Shown one piece after another: positions 25,760-35,004 of a stretch of 64,000 nucleotides of DNA. The notes under the pieces were generated by a model, which saw only the letters and a program-made list of their open reading frames with translations, was not told the DNA's origin and made no database searches. Position 1 is the first letter of the stretch, and every line of letters starts with the position of its first letter. This DNA comes from Paenirhodobacter hankyongi (GTDB lineage Bacteria; Pseudomonadota; Alphaproteobacteria; Rhodobacterales; Rhodobacteraceae): NCBI RefSeq assembly GCF_003664585.1, contig NZ_RCHI01000017.1, positions 1 through 64,000 of the forward strand. Direction: 5' to 3'. The position numbers and the translations under genes were made by a program.

Positions 25760-26552
25760 CGCGCACCCTTTCCGCGCCCATCAGCCGCGGCAGGTTGCCG
25801 AAGCGGCCGATCAGTCCGAACACCAGCGCCGCCAGCGCCGCGAAGATCACCGAGACCACGCCGAGGATCGGCGTGTAGCCATAGCGCAGGGCGTTGAAGA
25901 TCTTGATCGGCAGGGTCTCGACGGTGAAGCCCGCGACCATGTAGGCGATGATGTATTCGTTCAGGCTGAGCACGAAGGCGAAGGCATAGCCCGAGACGAC
26001 ATAGGGCAGCAGAAGCGGCCCGATCACCGTGCGCAGCACCGTCAGCCGGTCGGCGCCCATCACCCGCGCCGCCTCGATCAGGGCGCGGTCGGTGGCCTTG
26101 AGACCGAGCGAGATGGTGACGAGCGGCAGGGTGACGAGGAAGACGCCATGCGAGACGATCGTCGCCCAGATCTGGCCATAGCCGCCGACGGTCATCCAGA
26201 AGATCATGAAACCAAGTGCCGAGATCACCGGCGGCAGCGCGAAGGGCGCCAGGCCGAGCCCGGTCAGCAGCCGCGCGACAAGCCCGCCGCGCTCCCACGC
26301 ATAGAGGGCCAGCGGCGCGGCGATGGCGACGGCAAGGGCGGCGGCGCAGCTCGCGATGATGAGCGAGTTCATCAGCGGCACCAGCCATTCCCTGTCGTGG
26401 AAGAGCGCGCCATACCATCTCAGCGACAGGTCCTGCGGCGGAAAGCGCAGGCTCTGCGCGCCGTTCAGCGACACCCCGGTGACGACGATCAGCGGCGCCA
26501 GCAGCAGCGCCAGCAGCACGCAGATATAGGCAAGTTTCAGGCCCCGGGTCAT
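25752..26552 (-). CDS. ABC transporter permease, PotC-like
   Basis: A 266-residue inner-membrane permease with six helices. The cytoplasmic coupling loop EAARVMGADRLTVLRTVIGPLLLP is the EAA motif that docks on the ATPase. NEYIIAYMVAGFTVETLPIKIF is typical of PotC/PotI. Starts by ATGA overlap with the preceding permease gene and ends overlapping the alcohol dehydrogenase start. Part of a complete polyamine/opine-type importer. Confidence 0.9.
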   Translation of the reverse strand: MTRGLKLAYICVLLALLLAPLIVVTGVSLNGAQSLRFPPQDLSLRWYGALFHDREWLVPLMNSLIIASCAAALAVAIAAPLALYAWERGGLVARLLTGLGLAPFALPPVISALGFMIFWMTVGGYGQIWATIVSHGVFLVTLPLVTISLGLKATDRALIEAARVMGADRLTVLRTVIGPLLLPYVVSGYAFAFVLSLNEYIIAYMVAGFTVETLPIKIFNALRYGYTPILGVVSVIFAALAALVFGLIGRFGNLPRLMGAERVRDE

Positions 26553-27406
26553 GCCGCCCCCCTGTCGCGCCCGGCGAGCGAGGCAAGCCCCACCAGCGCC
26601 AGCGCCACCAGCATCAGGAACACCGACATCGCCGCGGCAAAGGGCAGGTTCGCCTGATAGATCGCCTGATCGGTGATATGCACCGACAGCGTCCAGTGCT
26701 CGGGCCGGCCCAGAAGCTGCGGCAGCAGGTAGGAGCCGAGGGTGAAGACGAAGATCAGGATGAAGGCGCCGGTCAGCGCGCCGCGCTGCAATGGCACCAC
26801 GACGCCGAAGAAGGCGCGCGCGGCCGAGGCCCCCATCACCCGCGCCGCCTCGACGATCTCGGGATCGAGCCGCGAGACCGGGGCGTAAAGCACCAGCACC
26901 GCGAAGGGAAAGCCGAGATAGCACAACCCGGTCAGCAGCGCGAAAAGCGAGGGCGTATAGGCGCGCGGCGCGTCAATGAGCCCGATCGCGGCGAAGAGAT
27001 TGCCGATCCCGGCGGTCTGCGACAGCAGCGTCGACAGCGAGAAGCCGATGATGACTTCGGAGAGCGACAGCACCGACAGGAGCACCACCAGAACCCGGGT
27101 CTGCACGGTGCGGCTCATCGTGGCGAGAAAGACGGTGAAGGGGAAGGCAAGCACCACGCAGATCGCCGCCGCGGCGAGCGAGATGCCCAGCGACACGGCC
27201 AGCACCCGGCCGAAGAACGGCGTCAGGAAGCGGATATAGCTTGCCCATTCGAAGCCCGGCTCGAAGAAGCCGCCCTCGACCCGGTGCGCGACCGAGACCG
27301 AGAGCATGATCCCGAAGGGGACAAGGAAGAACAGGCCGAGCATCAGCGCCGGCCAGAGCGCGATCCAGCGCGGCACCGCGGTTTCGGGTTCGGCCAGATG
27401 GGTCAT
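26549..27406 (-). CDS. ABC transporter permease, PotB-like
   Basis: A 285-residue permease with six predicted helices and the EAA loop EAARVMGASAARAFFGVVVPLQ. The C-terminal GSYLLPQLLG block is typical of PotB/PotH. It overlaps the ATPase gene before it and the second permease after it by ATGA, so stoichiometric translation of the channel is expected. Confidence 0.9.
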   Translation of the reverse strand: MTHLAEPETAVPRWIALWPALMLGLFFLVPFGIMLSVSVAHRVEGGFFEPGFEWASYIRFLTPFFGRVLAVSLGISLAAAAICVVLAFPFTVFLATMSRTVQTRVLVVLLSVLSLSEVIIGFSLSTLLSQTAGIGNLFAAIGLIDAPRAYTPSLFALLTGLCYLGFPFAVLVLYAPVSRLDPEIVEAARVMGASAARAFFGVVVPLQRGALTGAFILIFVFTLGSYLLPQLLGRPEHWTLSVHITDQAIYQANLPFAAAMSVFLMLVALALVGLASLAGRDRGAA

Positions 27407-28440
27407 GCCAGCACCACGCGCTTGCCGGGGCGGAAGCCGAGCGAGACGGCATCGCCCACGCCGAAGGGCGGACGGGCGCCGGGGGCGACCTGTGCGGTGA
27501 TCACCTGCGCGCCGCAGCGGGTGACGAAATGCACGCTTTCGCCAAGGTCGCGGATGAAGGTGATCTCGGCGGCAAAGCCGGTGCCGGGGGCGGCGATCTC
27601 GACATGTTCGGGGCGCACGGACAGCTGGGCAAGGCCCGGCGCCGCGGCGATCCGGTCGCCCTCGGCGGGCGCAAGGCGGTGGCCCAGCACCTCGATCGCC
27701 TGCCCGTCCCAGCGGCAGGGGATCAGGTTGGTGTTGCCGATGAAATCGGCGACGAAGGCATTGGCCGGTGCGTGATAGATCTCCATCGGCGTGCCGGCCT
27801 GCTGCACCTTGCCGTCCTTCATCACGATCACGAGGTCGGCCATGGTCAGGGCCTCCTTCTGGTCGTGGGTGACGACGACGGTGGTGACGCCAAGGCTCTG
27901 CTGGATCTGGCGCAGCTCGATCTGCATGTGCTCGCGCAGGCCCGCATCGAGCGCGGACAGGGGCTCGTCGAGCAGGAAGACCTTGGGGTCGATCGCCAGG
28001 CCGCGGGCGATGGCGACGCGCTGACGCTGGCCGCCCGAGAGCTGGTGGATGCGCCGCCCGCCCATGCCGGGCAGTTTCACCAGGTCGAGAAGATGGGCCG
28101 CCTTCGCCTGCCGGGTGGCGCGGTCGGCGCCGCGGATGGCGAGCGGATAGGCGATGTTCTCGGCCACGTCGAGATGGGGGAAGAGCGCGAGCGACTGGAA
28201 CACCATGCCCATGCCGCGCTTGTGGCTGGGCACGGCGGAGAGGTCGGTGCCGCCGACCAGAATCCGCCCCTCGGACGGCGTCTCCAGCCCGGCGATCAGC
28301 CGCAACAGCGTGGTCTTGCCGCAGCCCGAGGGGCCGAGCAGGCAGACGAACTTGCCGTTCGGAATGGTGATCGACACGTCGTCGAGCGCAAGATAGGTGC
28401 CGAAGCGTTTGCTCAGCCCCTCTATGCGGAGTTCGGTCAT
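27403..28440 (-). CDS. ABC transporter ATP-binding protein, PotA-like
   Basis: A 345-residue ATPase with Walker A GPSGCGKTTLLRL, signature LSGGQRQRVAIARGL, Walker B VFLLDEPLSALD, and the switch histidine in VVVTHDQKEA. The C-terminal ~100 residues form the TOBE domain (VRPEHVEI). Start at 28440 follows GAGGAGGCCCC. It powers the importer with the two permeases that overlap downstream. Confidence 0.92.
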   Translation of the reverse strand: MTELRIEGLSKRFGTYLALDDVSITIPNGKFVCLLGPSGCGKTTLLRLIAGLETPSEGRILVGGTDLSAVPSHKRGMGMVFQSLALFPHLDVAENIAYPLAIRGADRATRQAKAAHLLDLVKLPGMGGRRIHQLSGGQRQRVAIARGLAIDPKVFLLDEPLSALDAGLREHMQIELRQIQQSLGVTTVVVTHDQKEALTMADLVIVMKDGKVQQAGTPMEIYHAPANAFVADFIGNTNLIPCRWDGQAIEVLGHRLAPAEGDRIAAAPGLAQLSVRPEHVEIAAPGTGFAAEITFIRDLGESVHFVTRCGAQVITAQVAPGARPPFGVGDAVSLGFRPGKRVVLA

Positions 28441-28497
28441 GGGGCCTCCTCAGCCTTGGGCGGCCCCGGCCGGAACCGGGGCGCGCGGGGGGTCACC

Positions 28498-29565
28498 TCA
28501 GCCGGTGATCAGTTCCGACCACTTCTGCGACACCCAGTCCCCCTTGTCGACATAGAGGGTCGAGAGCGGCAGGATCGGCGCCTTGTCGGACGAGACGGCG
28601 GCGAATTCGGCGTCGGTCAGATCGGTCAGGTTGCGCGGCACCGTCGGCGCGGTGCCGACATTGCGCGACAGCTTCGCCTGCACCGCGGGCTGCGCCATGT
28701 AGTCGATGAAGACCTGCGCCTGATCGAGCATCTTCGACGCCTTCGACACCACCCACGAGCCCGAGTCGAGCACCGCGCCCTCCTCCGGGAAGGTCGAGCG
28801 CACCGGCTTGCCCTGGCTGGCGGCGAGGCCCGTCACGTCGTGGTAATACTCGCCCATCGGGATCTCTCCGGTTTCCAGCGCCTGCTGGAACTGGCCCTCG
28901 TCGCGATACCACAGCCGCACGTTCGGCTTCAGCTCGGCGAGCTTCGCCATCACCTGAAGCACGCCGTCGTCGGTCTTCAGGATGTCGGTGCCGCCGAAGA
29001 AGGTGGTCGCGGTGATCTCGAGCAGGAACGAGTTCGAGGCGAGCGACATCAGCCCGAGCTTGTCCTTCTGCTCGGGCGCCCACAGCGCCTTCCACGAGGT
29101 CGGGGCCTCGGGGTAGGTCGCGGTGTTGGTGACCAGGCTGACATACCAGCTCACCGCGCCGGTGCCGTAAAGCGCGCCGTCTTCATAGTGGTGCACGAAA
29201 TGCTCGGGCAGCACGCCGAGGTTCTTCATCTTGCTCTCGTCGAGCTTCGCCCACAGGCCCGCGCGCTCGCCCTTGATGCGCGCCACCTGCGCCATCATCG
29301 AGACATCGGCCGGCGCCTGGTTCGCGCGCGCCGCCTGACCCAGCTGCACCAGCCAGGCCTCGCCCGTGGGTTCGCCGATCGACTCGATCTCGATCCCGGT
29401 TTCCTTGGTGAAATCGGGATAGATGAACTTGTCGAAGCTGTTCTGGAAATAGCCGCCGTAGGTGCCCACCTTCAGCGCCGCGCCCGAGGCCCGCAGCACC
29501 GAGGGGGCTGCAAGCATCGCGGCGCCGGCCGAGGTGGCGGCAAGGAATGCACGTCTGTTGATCAT
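28498..29565 (-). CDS. ABC transporter periplasmic substrate-binding protein, PotD-like, Tat signal
   Basis: A 355-residue extracellular solute-binding protein. The N-terminus MINRRAFLAATSAGAAMLAA carries a twin-arginine-like motif (NRRAFLA). The mature part starts near ALKVGTYGGYFQNSFDKFI. FPEEGAVLDSGSWVVSKASK matches PotD-like proteins. It lies between the ureohydrolase and the ATPase; the ligand is probably a polyamine-like or guanidino compound, inferred from context. Confidence 0.87.
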   Translation of the reverse strand: MINRRAFLAATSAGAAMLAAPSVLRASGAALKVGTYGGYFQNSFDKFIYPDFTKETGIEIESIGEPTGEAWLVQLGQAARANQAPADVSMMAQVARIKGERAGLWAKLDESKMKNLGVLPEHFVHHYEDGALYGTGAVSWYVSLVTNTATYPEAPTSWKALWAPEQKDKLGLMSLASNSFLLEITATTFFGGTDILKTDDGVLQVMAKLAELKPNVRLWYRDEGQFQQALETGEIPMGEYYHDVTGLAASQGKPVRSTFPEEGAVLDSGSWVVSKASKMLDQAQVFIDYMAQPAVQAKLSRNVGTAPTVPRNLTDLTDAEFAAVSSDKAPILPLSTLYVDKGDWVSQKWSELITG

Positions 29566-29595
29566 GGTCTTCTCCCTGGTGGTCCGGCTTGTGTG

Positions 29596-30549
29596 TCAGC
29601 GGCCCCGCGGCACGCCGGGCAGCGCGCAGAGCATCTCGAAGAGGAAGTTCGCGGCGATCACCGCGGTGTTGCCGGCCGGATCGTAGGGCGGCGAGACCTC
29701 GACCAGATCGCAGCCGACAAGGTTCAGCCCGGCGGTGCCGCGGATGATCTCGAGCCCCTGCATCGTGGTCAAGCCACCGACCTCGACGGTGCCGGTGCCG
29801 GGCGCGAAGGCCGGGTCGAGGCTGTCGATGTCATAGCTGAGATAGACCGGCGCATCGCCGATCTTCGCGCGGATCTCGGCCATCAGCGGCGTCAGCGACT
29901 TGTGCCAGCACTCCTCGGCCTGGATGCAGGTCCAGCCCTGCTTGCGGCCCCAGTCGAATTCCTCGCGCGAGTAGCCGGTGCCGCGCAGGCCGATCTGGAA
30001 CACCTTGTCGTTGATCAGGCAGCCCTCTTCCCACGCGCGGCGGAACGGGCAGCCATGCGCGACGGTCTCGCCGAACATGTCCTCGTTGGTGTCGGAATGC
30101 GCGTCGACATGGATCAGCGCGACGGGCCCGTGGCGTTCCTTGATCGCGCGCAGGATCGGCCAGGTCAGGGTGTGGTCGCCGCCAAGGGTGAGCGGGATCA
30201 CGCCGTGGCTCAGCACCTCGCGGTAATGGCTGGCGATGATCTCGACCGATTTCTTCAGATCGAAGGTGTTGATCGGCACGTCCCCGATATCGGCCACCTG
30301 CAGCGCCTCGAAGGGCGCGGCGCCGGTCGCCATGTTGTAGGGGCGGATCATCCGGCTTTCGTCGCGAATCTGGCGCGGGCCGAGGCGGGTGCCCGCGCGG
30401 TTCGAGGTGCCGATATCCATCGGAATGCCGAGGAAGCAGGCATCGAGCCCCGCCGCCGAGGGCGCCGCCGGCAGGCGCATCATCGTGGCCGGTCCCCCGA
30501 AGCGGGGCATGGTGTTGCCGCCAAGCGGCTGGTTCAGCGTTTTCGTCAT
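29596..30549 (-). CDS. Ureohydrolase, agmatinase/guanidinobutyrase type
   Basis: A 317-residue manganese enzyme of the arginase superfamily that hydrolyses a guanidino compound to an amine and urea. Metal-binding motifs: GGDHTLTWPI, HVDAHSDTN and SYDIDSLDPAFAPGTGT. The start at 30549 follows GGAGGCGAGA and gives MTKTLNQPLGGNTMPRFGG, which resembles the N-terminus of Pseudomonas agmatinase and guanidinobutyrase. Sequence alone does not decide between agmatine (giving putrescine) and 4-guanidinobutyrate (giving GABA). The adjoining importer presumably brings in the substrate. Confidence 0.88.
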   Translation of the reverse strand: MTKTLNQPLGGNTMPRFGGPATMMRLPAAPSAAGLDACFLGIPMDIGTSNRAGTRLGPRQIRDESRMIRPYNMATGAAPFEALQVADIGDVPINTFDLKKSVEIIASHYREVLSHGVIPLTLGGDHTLTWPILRAIKERHGPVALIHVDAHSDTNEDMFGETVAHGCPFRRAWEEGCLINDKVFQIGLRGTGYSREEFDWGRKQGWTCIQAEECWHKSLTPLMAEIRAKIGDAPVYLSYDIDSLDPAFAPGTGTVEVGGLTTMQGLEIIRGTAGLNLVGCDLVEVSPPYDPAGNTAVIAANFLFEMLCALPGVPRGR

Positions 30550-30588
30550 TCTCGCCTCCATCTGAGGAGGAGGATGCGGCAGGGAATG

Positions 30589-30615
30589 CTTCGAAAGAAT
30601 ACCTGTGTATCGAAG
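30589..30615. promoter_or_regulatory. Inverted repeat CTTCGA-N15-TCGAAG before the ureohydrolase
   Basis: CTTCGA (30589-30594) and TCGAAG (30610-30615) lie in the 67-base gap between the LysR gene and the ureohydrolase gene. The spacing suits a LysR-type operator. Confidence 0.4.
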
Positions 30616-30616
30616 T

Positions 30617-31585
30617 TCAGTTGGACAAAACCCGATGTTTGTCCTCGGCGCTGCCGGATTCTTCGGCACCCCGGCCCGAGGCGGCGAGCGGCGTGGGGTA
30701 AAGCGCCTCGAGCTCGCTCAGCAGCGCCTTCGCCAGCGGTGCAACCTCGGTCGCGTCGCGGGTGATCGCGTCGAAGGGGCAGCGATAGACGAAATGCTCG
30801 GGCAGGATCCGGCGCAGCCGTCCGTGATCGCACCAGCGCTTGGCCACATGGTCGGGCAGATAGCCGATGAAGGCGCCGGTCAGGATCATGATCAGCTGTT
30901 GTTCCAGCCCCTGCGCCATCGCGGTCGAGTTGCGGAAATCGCGGTTGTTCCAGTGATCCTCGCGCCAATAGCTGCGCCCGACGGTCTTCAGCGAGGCGAC
31001 GAATTCGGGCGTCAGATCGGCGTCGGGCACCGACCACAGCCGGTGGCCGCGGGCGCAGTAAAGCGTGTTGCGTTCCTCATAGAGCGGCGTGTAGCGCAGC
31101 CCCGCCACCTTGTGCGGGAACGACCCGATGCCGAGGTGCAGAACCCCGTCCAGCACCCGCGTCTGCAATTCCTGCGGTGAGGTCTGGGCAATCTCGAAAC
31201 GGATCGCGGAGGAGCGTTTCTCGAGCGCGGCCAGGGCTTCATACAGGCGGAAATTCGGGTCGGTCACCACGCTGTCGACGACGCCGATGCGCAAGGTGCC
31301 GGCAAGCGTGTCGCGCAGCGCCGCGGTTTCCGAGACGAACCCGTCCATCGCGGCCAGCAGCCGCTCGATCGCGCGGTGCACCTGTTCGCCGCGCTGCGTC
31401 AGACGGAACCCGGCGCGGCCGCGCCGGCACAGGGTCACACCGAGCCGGTCCTCGAGCGCCGAGATCTGCGCCGAGATCGTCGAGGCCGAGACGTTCAGCT
31501 CGGCCTGTGCGGCGGCAAAGCCGCGATGGCGCACCACCGCGTCGAAGACGCGCAACAGGCGGATGTCGGTTCCGGCAAGCTGCAT
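30617..31585 (-). CDS. LysR-family transcriptional regulator
   Basis: A 322-residue LysR protein with an N-terminal winged helix (LRVFDAVVRHRGFAAAQAELNVSASTISAQISALEDRLG, about 10-50) and a two-lobed effector domain. The start at 31585 follows GGGAGGGTCTCG. It is transcribed in the same direction as the ureohydrolase and importer genes, with a candidate operator between. It likely responds to a guanidino or polyamine compound; this is inferred from position. Confidence 0.87.
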   Translation of the reverse strand: MQLAGTDIRLLRVFDAVVRHRGFAAAQAELNVSASTISAQISALEDRLGVTLCRRGRAGFRLTQRGEQVHRAIERLLAAMDGFVSETAALRDTLAGTLRIGVVDSVVTDPNFRLYEALAALEKRSSAIRFEIAQTSPQELQTRVLDGVLHLGIGSFPHKVAGLRYTPLYEERNTLYCARGHRLWSVPDADLTPEFVASLKTVGRSYWREDHWNNRDFRNSTAMAQGLEQQLIMILTGAFIGYLPDHVAKRWCDHGRLRRILPEHFVYRCPFDAITRDATEVAPLAKALLSELEALYPTPLAASGRGAEESGSAEDKHRVLSN

Positions 31586-31622
31586 CGAGACCCTCCCGGC
31601 CGGGCGGGGCGGGACCTGCCGC

Positions 31623-32351
31623 TCAGGCACCCTTCTCCCTCAGCCAGGCGGTGATGATGTCACGCAGCCTCTCGCCGGAAAAGGAGGGAAAATGCCCGCC
31701 ATGCACCACCCGCACCGGCAGCCGGGCAAGGCGCTGCATCGAGCGCAGGTAATCCCCGGCATTCGAGTGATAGGTCTCCTCGACCAGCGGGCCGTCATAG
31801 ACGATGTCGCCCGAGATCAGCACGCCGCTCGCCGCTTCCCACAACGCGATGCCGCCGGGGGAATGGCCCGGCGTGTGGATCACCTCGAACTGCCGGTCGC
31901 CGAGGTCGATGATGTCGCCATCGGCCAGGAGCCGCGTCGCCGGCGCCGCCTTCACCGCGTAAGTGGCGGACTGATAGGGCTCGGGCGGCAGCGCATCGAA
32001 GATCTCGTCGGTCACATAGCCCGCCGCCACCGTGTTCTCGCGCGTCGGCCGGGCGAGGATCTCGGCCTCGGCGGCATGGCACAGCCGGCAGGGGAATTCG
32101 TGGCTGCAGCCGACATGGTCGAAATGGGTATGGCTTGCGACGGCATCGAGCGGCCGCTCGGTCACCAGCGGCACCCATTCGCGCAGCGACACCACGCCCA
32201 TGCCGCTGTCCACCAGCATGTCGCGGTCGCGCCCGCGCACATGCCAGATGTTGCAGCGATAGAACTCCTGGATGAAGGGCTCGTCGATCTGGGTGATGTC
32301 GTCGCCGGCGCTGCGGATGCGGTACCAGTCGGCGGGGGGAATGCGTCTCAT
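31623..32351 (-). CDS. MBL-fold metallohydrolase
   Basis: A 242-residue metallo-beta-lactamase-fold hydrolase. Zinc motif SHTHFDHVG near residues 73-81, GHSPGGIALWE further on, and SGDIVYDGPL late in the fold. No signal peptide. Its start overlaps the stop of the ABC ATPase (ATGA), so it is the last gene of the potDBCA-like operon. Such enzymes cleave esters, lactones or thioesters; here it may act on the imported compound. Not similar enough to glyoxalase II to name. Confidence 0.85.
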   Translation of the reverse strand: MRRIPPADWYRIRSAGDDITQIDEPFIQEFYRCNIWHVRGRDRDMLVDSGMGVVSLREWVPLVTERPLDAVASHTHFDHVGCSHEFPCRLCHAAEAEILARPTRENTVAAGYVTDEIFDALPPEPYQSATYAVKAAPATRLLADGDIIDLGDRQFEVIHTPGHSPGGIALWEAASGVLISGDIVYDGPLVEETYHSNAGDYLRSMQRLARLPVRVVHGGHFPSFSGERLRDIITAWLREKGA

Positions 32352-33382
32352 GCGGCCTCCGGTTCGGGCAGGACGATCGGGTTGCGGCCATGAAGCATCA
32401 CTTCCGCCCCGGGCGCCAGCACCGTGCCCTGCGGCAGGTGCGCGACAAGGCGCATCCCGGGCGCGGCAAGGGGGGCGAAATGCGCGCGCAGATAGGCGCC
32501 GAAGAACGCCGCCTCGACCAGCCGCGCCGGGCCGAGCGCCAGATCGCCCGACAGCCCCACCGATTCCGGGCGCAGGCACAGCACGCCGCGCGCGGGCGTG
32601 GGAAGCGCGAGTGGGCCGAGCGGGCTGCTGACCCCTGCCCCGTCGCCGCGGGTGACGGGGATGCGGTTCACCTCGCCCATGAAATTCGCGGTGAAGAGGG
32701 TCGCCGGCCGCATGTAGACCTCTTCGGGCGTGCCGCAATGCTCGATCCGGCCGGCGTTCATCACCACGATCCGGTCGGCGACGGCCATCGCCTCTTCCTG
32801 ATCGTGGGTGACATGCACGAAGGTGGTGCCGACGCGGCGCTGGATCGCCTTCAGCTCGTCCTGCATCTGCCGGCGCAGCTTCAGATCCAGCGCGCCGAGC
32901 GGTTCGTCGAGCAGCAGAACCTCGGGCTCGACGGCAAGCGCACGGGCGAGCGCCACGCGCTGCCGCTGCCCGCCCGACAGCTCATGCGGGCGCCGACCGG
33001 CCTTGTCGGCGAGCCCGACCATCGCCAGCATCTCCTCGGCCTTCGCGTTGCGCGCCGACCGCCCCACGCCCCGCATCCGCAGCCCGAAGCCGACGTTGTC
33101 GCGCAGGCTCATGTGCGGAAAAAGGGCATAGTCCTGAAACATCGTCGTCGTCGGGCGGTCCTTCGGCACGACCTGCGTCATGTCGCGCCCGCCGATCGTC
33201 ACCCGCCCCTCTGTGGGGGTCAGGAAGCCGCCCAGGATCGACAGCAGCGTGGTCTTGCCGCAGCCCGAGGGGCCGAGCAGCACGATGAACTCGCCGGGCG
33301 CGATGGTCAGGTCGACCCGGCGCAGCGCGGTGAAGCTGCCGAAGCGGTGTTGAACGGCGTCGATGCGCACCTCGGCGGTCAT
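32348..33382 (-). CDS. ABC transporter ATP-binding protein, PotA-like
   Basis: A 344-residue ATPase with Walker A GPSGCGKTTLLSI, signature LSGGQRQRVALARAL, Walker B VLLLDEPLGALD and VHVTHDQEEAM. TOBE domain at the C-terminus (CLRPESVGLS). It overlaps the permease before it and the MBL-fold gene after it by ATGA. Energises the second importer. Confidence 0.92.
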   Translation of the reverse strand: MTAEVRIDAVQHRFGSFTALRRVDLTIAPGEFIVLLGPSGCGKTTLLSILGGFLTPTEGRVTIGGRDMTQVVPKDRPTTTMFQDYALFPHMSLRDNVGFGLRMRGVGRSARNAKAEEMLAMVGLADKAGRRPHELSGGQRQRVALARALAVEPEVLLLDEPLGALDLKLRRQMQDELKAIQRRVGTTFVHVTHDQEEAMAVADRIVVMNAGRIEHCGTPEEVYMRPATLFTANFMGEVNRIPVTRGDGAGVSSPLGPLALPTPARGVLCLRPESVGLSGDLALGPARLVEAAFFGAYLRAHFAPLAAPGMRLVAHLPQGTVLAPGAEVMLHGRNPIVLPEPEAA

Positions 33383-34149
33383 TTTCTGGCCTTTCGGAAA
33401 AGTGTGAACTCAAGCGTGACGGTGATCGCCACCGAGACGAGGAAGACGAGCGAGCCGATCGCGTTGGTCTTGGGCGACAGCCCCGAGCGCAGCATCGACC
33501 AGATCTCGACCGGCAAGGTGACGTCGAAGCGGGTCAGCAGGAAGGCGATGATGAACTCGTCCCAGCTGAAGGTGACCGACAGAAAGAAGGCCGCGGCCAG
33601 CGCCGGCGCCAGCATCGGCGCCGAGACCAGCGCCAGCACCTGCCATTCGCCGGCGCCAAGGTCGCGCGCGGCGCGCATCGCGTTCTTCTGATGCTCGCCC
33701 ATGGCGGCGTAGAGGATCGAGAAGCACAGCGGCAGGTTGATGACGACATGGCCGATGCCGGTGGTCAGCAGCGAGGGGCCGACGCCGGCCGCGTTGAACA
33801 TCTGCAGCAGGCCGAGCGCGATGATCAGATAGCTGACCGTCATCGGCGCGATCAGCAGCGCCCGCATCGCCAGCGTGCCGGGCAGCGCCACCCGCGCCAG
33901 TCCCGAGGCCGCCATGAACCCCAGAAGCAGCGCCACGGTCGAGGAGCCGAGCGCCACCAGCAGCGAATTGCCAAGTGCCGCCATCAGGTCGCGGTCGCTC
34001 AGGATCTCGGCATACCATTTCAGCGTCGCGCCGCGGAACGGCGGCACCGGCAGCCGGCCGTCCTGGAACGAGAACACGACCAGCACGACGACCGGCAGCA
34101 GGATGAAGGCGAAAAGCGCGACCAGATAGGCCCAGGACAGCACGCGCAT
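33379..34149 (-). CDS. ABC transporter permease, PotC-like
   Basis: A 256-residue, six-helix permease with the EAA loop RAARDLGAGEWQVLALVSAPML and FSWDEFIIAFLLTRFDVTLPVEIW, a PotC-type block. The start at 34149 shares one base with the stop of the preceding permease. Confidence 0.9.
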   Translation of the reverse strand: MRVLSWAYLVALFAFILLPVVVLVVFSFQDGRLPVPPFRGATLKWYAEILSDRDLMAALGNSLLVALGSSTVALLLGFMAASGLARVALPGTLAMRALLIAPMTVSYLIIALGLLQMFNAAGVGPSLLTTGIGHVVINLPLCFSILYAAMGEHQKNAMRAARDLGAGEWQVLALVSAPMLAPALAAAFFLSVTFSWDEFIIAFLLTRFDVTLPVEIWSMLRSGLSPKTNAIGSLVFLVSVAITVTLEFTLFRKARK

Positions 34150-35003
34150 CAGACCCGCTCCATCTTCAGCCAGCGCGCGCAGGCGGCATAGGCCAGCGTC
34201 ACCAGCGCCATCAGCACCACCGACAGCGCCGAGGCCATGGGGTAATCGCCGCGCCGGCCGAGCTGCAGCATGATCAGCTGCGGCAGGGTCAGCTCGTTGT
34301 TGCCGCCCAGGATCTGCGGCGTGATGTAATCGCCGATGCACAGCACGAAGGTCAGGAAGGCGCCGGTCATCACGCCCGGCAGGGTCAGCGGCAGGATGAC
34401 GAGGCGGATCACCTGGAACCGCGAGGCGCCCAGATCCTCGGCCGCGCGGGCATAGTTGGGCGAGAGCTGCACGAGGTTCGAATAGATCGTCAGCGTCAGC
34501 AGCATGACGAAGAAATGGACGAAGCCGATGACCGTCGCCGCCCGCGTCGCCATGATCTGCACCGGCGCGTCAAGGAGGCCCAGACCCACGAGCGCGGTCA
34601 TCACCACCCCCTTCTGGCCCAGCACCAGCGCCCAGGAATAGGAGCGCACGACATAGGACGTCCAGAACGGCAGCACGGCCAGCAGCAGCGCCAGCCGCCG
34701 CCAGCGCGGAGGCACCCGGGTGGCGATGATCCAGGCCAAGGGCCACGCCAGCGCCACCGAGATCACCGTGACGATCAGCGTGATCTGCAGCGAGACCCAG
34801 ATCCCCCGGCTCAGCGCCGGTTCGGTGAAGATCCGCAGATAGTTGCCGAGGTCGGGCCCCGGCACCATCTCGCGCCCGTCCAGATGGCCGAGGCTGATCC
34901 AGACCATGGCGGCGAAGGGCAGCACGAAGAATGCCACCGTCCAGAGCAGCGCCGGCAGCACCAGCGCCGCCCCCTGCCGTTTCTCGATCGCCTCGATGCC
35001 CAT
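34149..35003 (-). CDS. ABC transporter permease, PotB-like
   Basis: A 284-residue permease with six helices. EDLGASRFQVIRLVILPLTLPG is the EAA loop; FVLCIGDYITPQILGG is a PotB signature. The start at 35003 lies immediately after the stop of the binding-protein gene. Codes for one half of the second importer's channel. Confidence 0.9.
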   Translation of the reverse strand: MGIEAIEKRQGAALVLPALLWTVAFFVLPFAAMVWISLGHLDGREMVPGPDLGNYLRIFTEPALSRGIWVSLQITLIVTVISVALAWPLAWIIATRVPPRWRRLALLLAVLPFWTSYVVRSYSWALVLGQKGVVMTALVGLGLLDAPVQIMATRAATVIGFVHFFVMLLTLTIYSNLVQLSPNYARAAEDLGASRFQVIRLVILPLTLPGVMTGAFLTFVLCIGDYITPQILGGNNELTLPQLIMLQLGRRGDYPMASALSVVLMALVTLAYAACARWLKMERV

Positions 35004-35004
35004 C

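Noticed and set aside
27529-30765. A frame of more than 1000 codons on the plus strand opposite the importer/ureohydrolase genes
   Set aside because: Same reason; it has low-complexity composition and opposes four recognisable genes.
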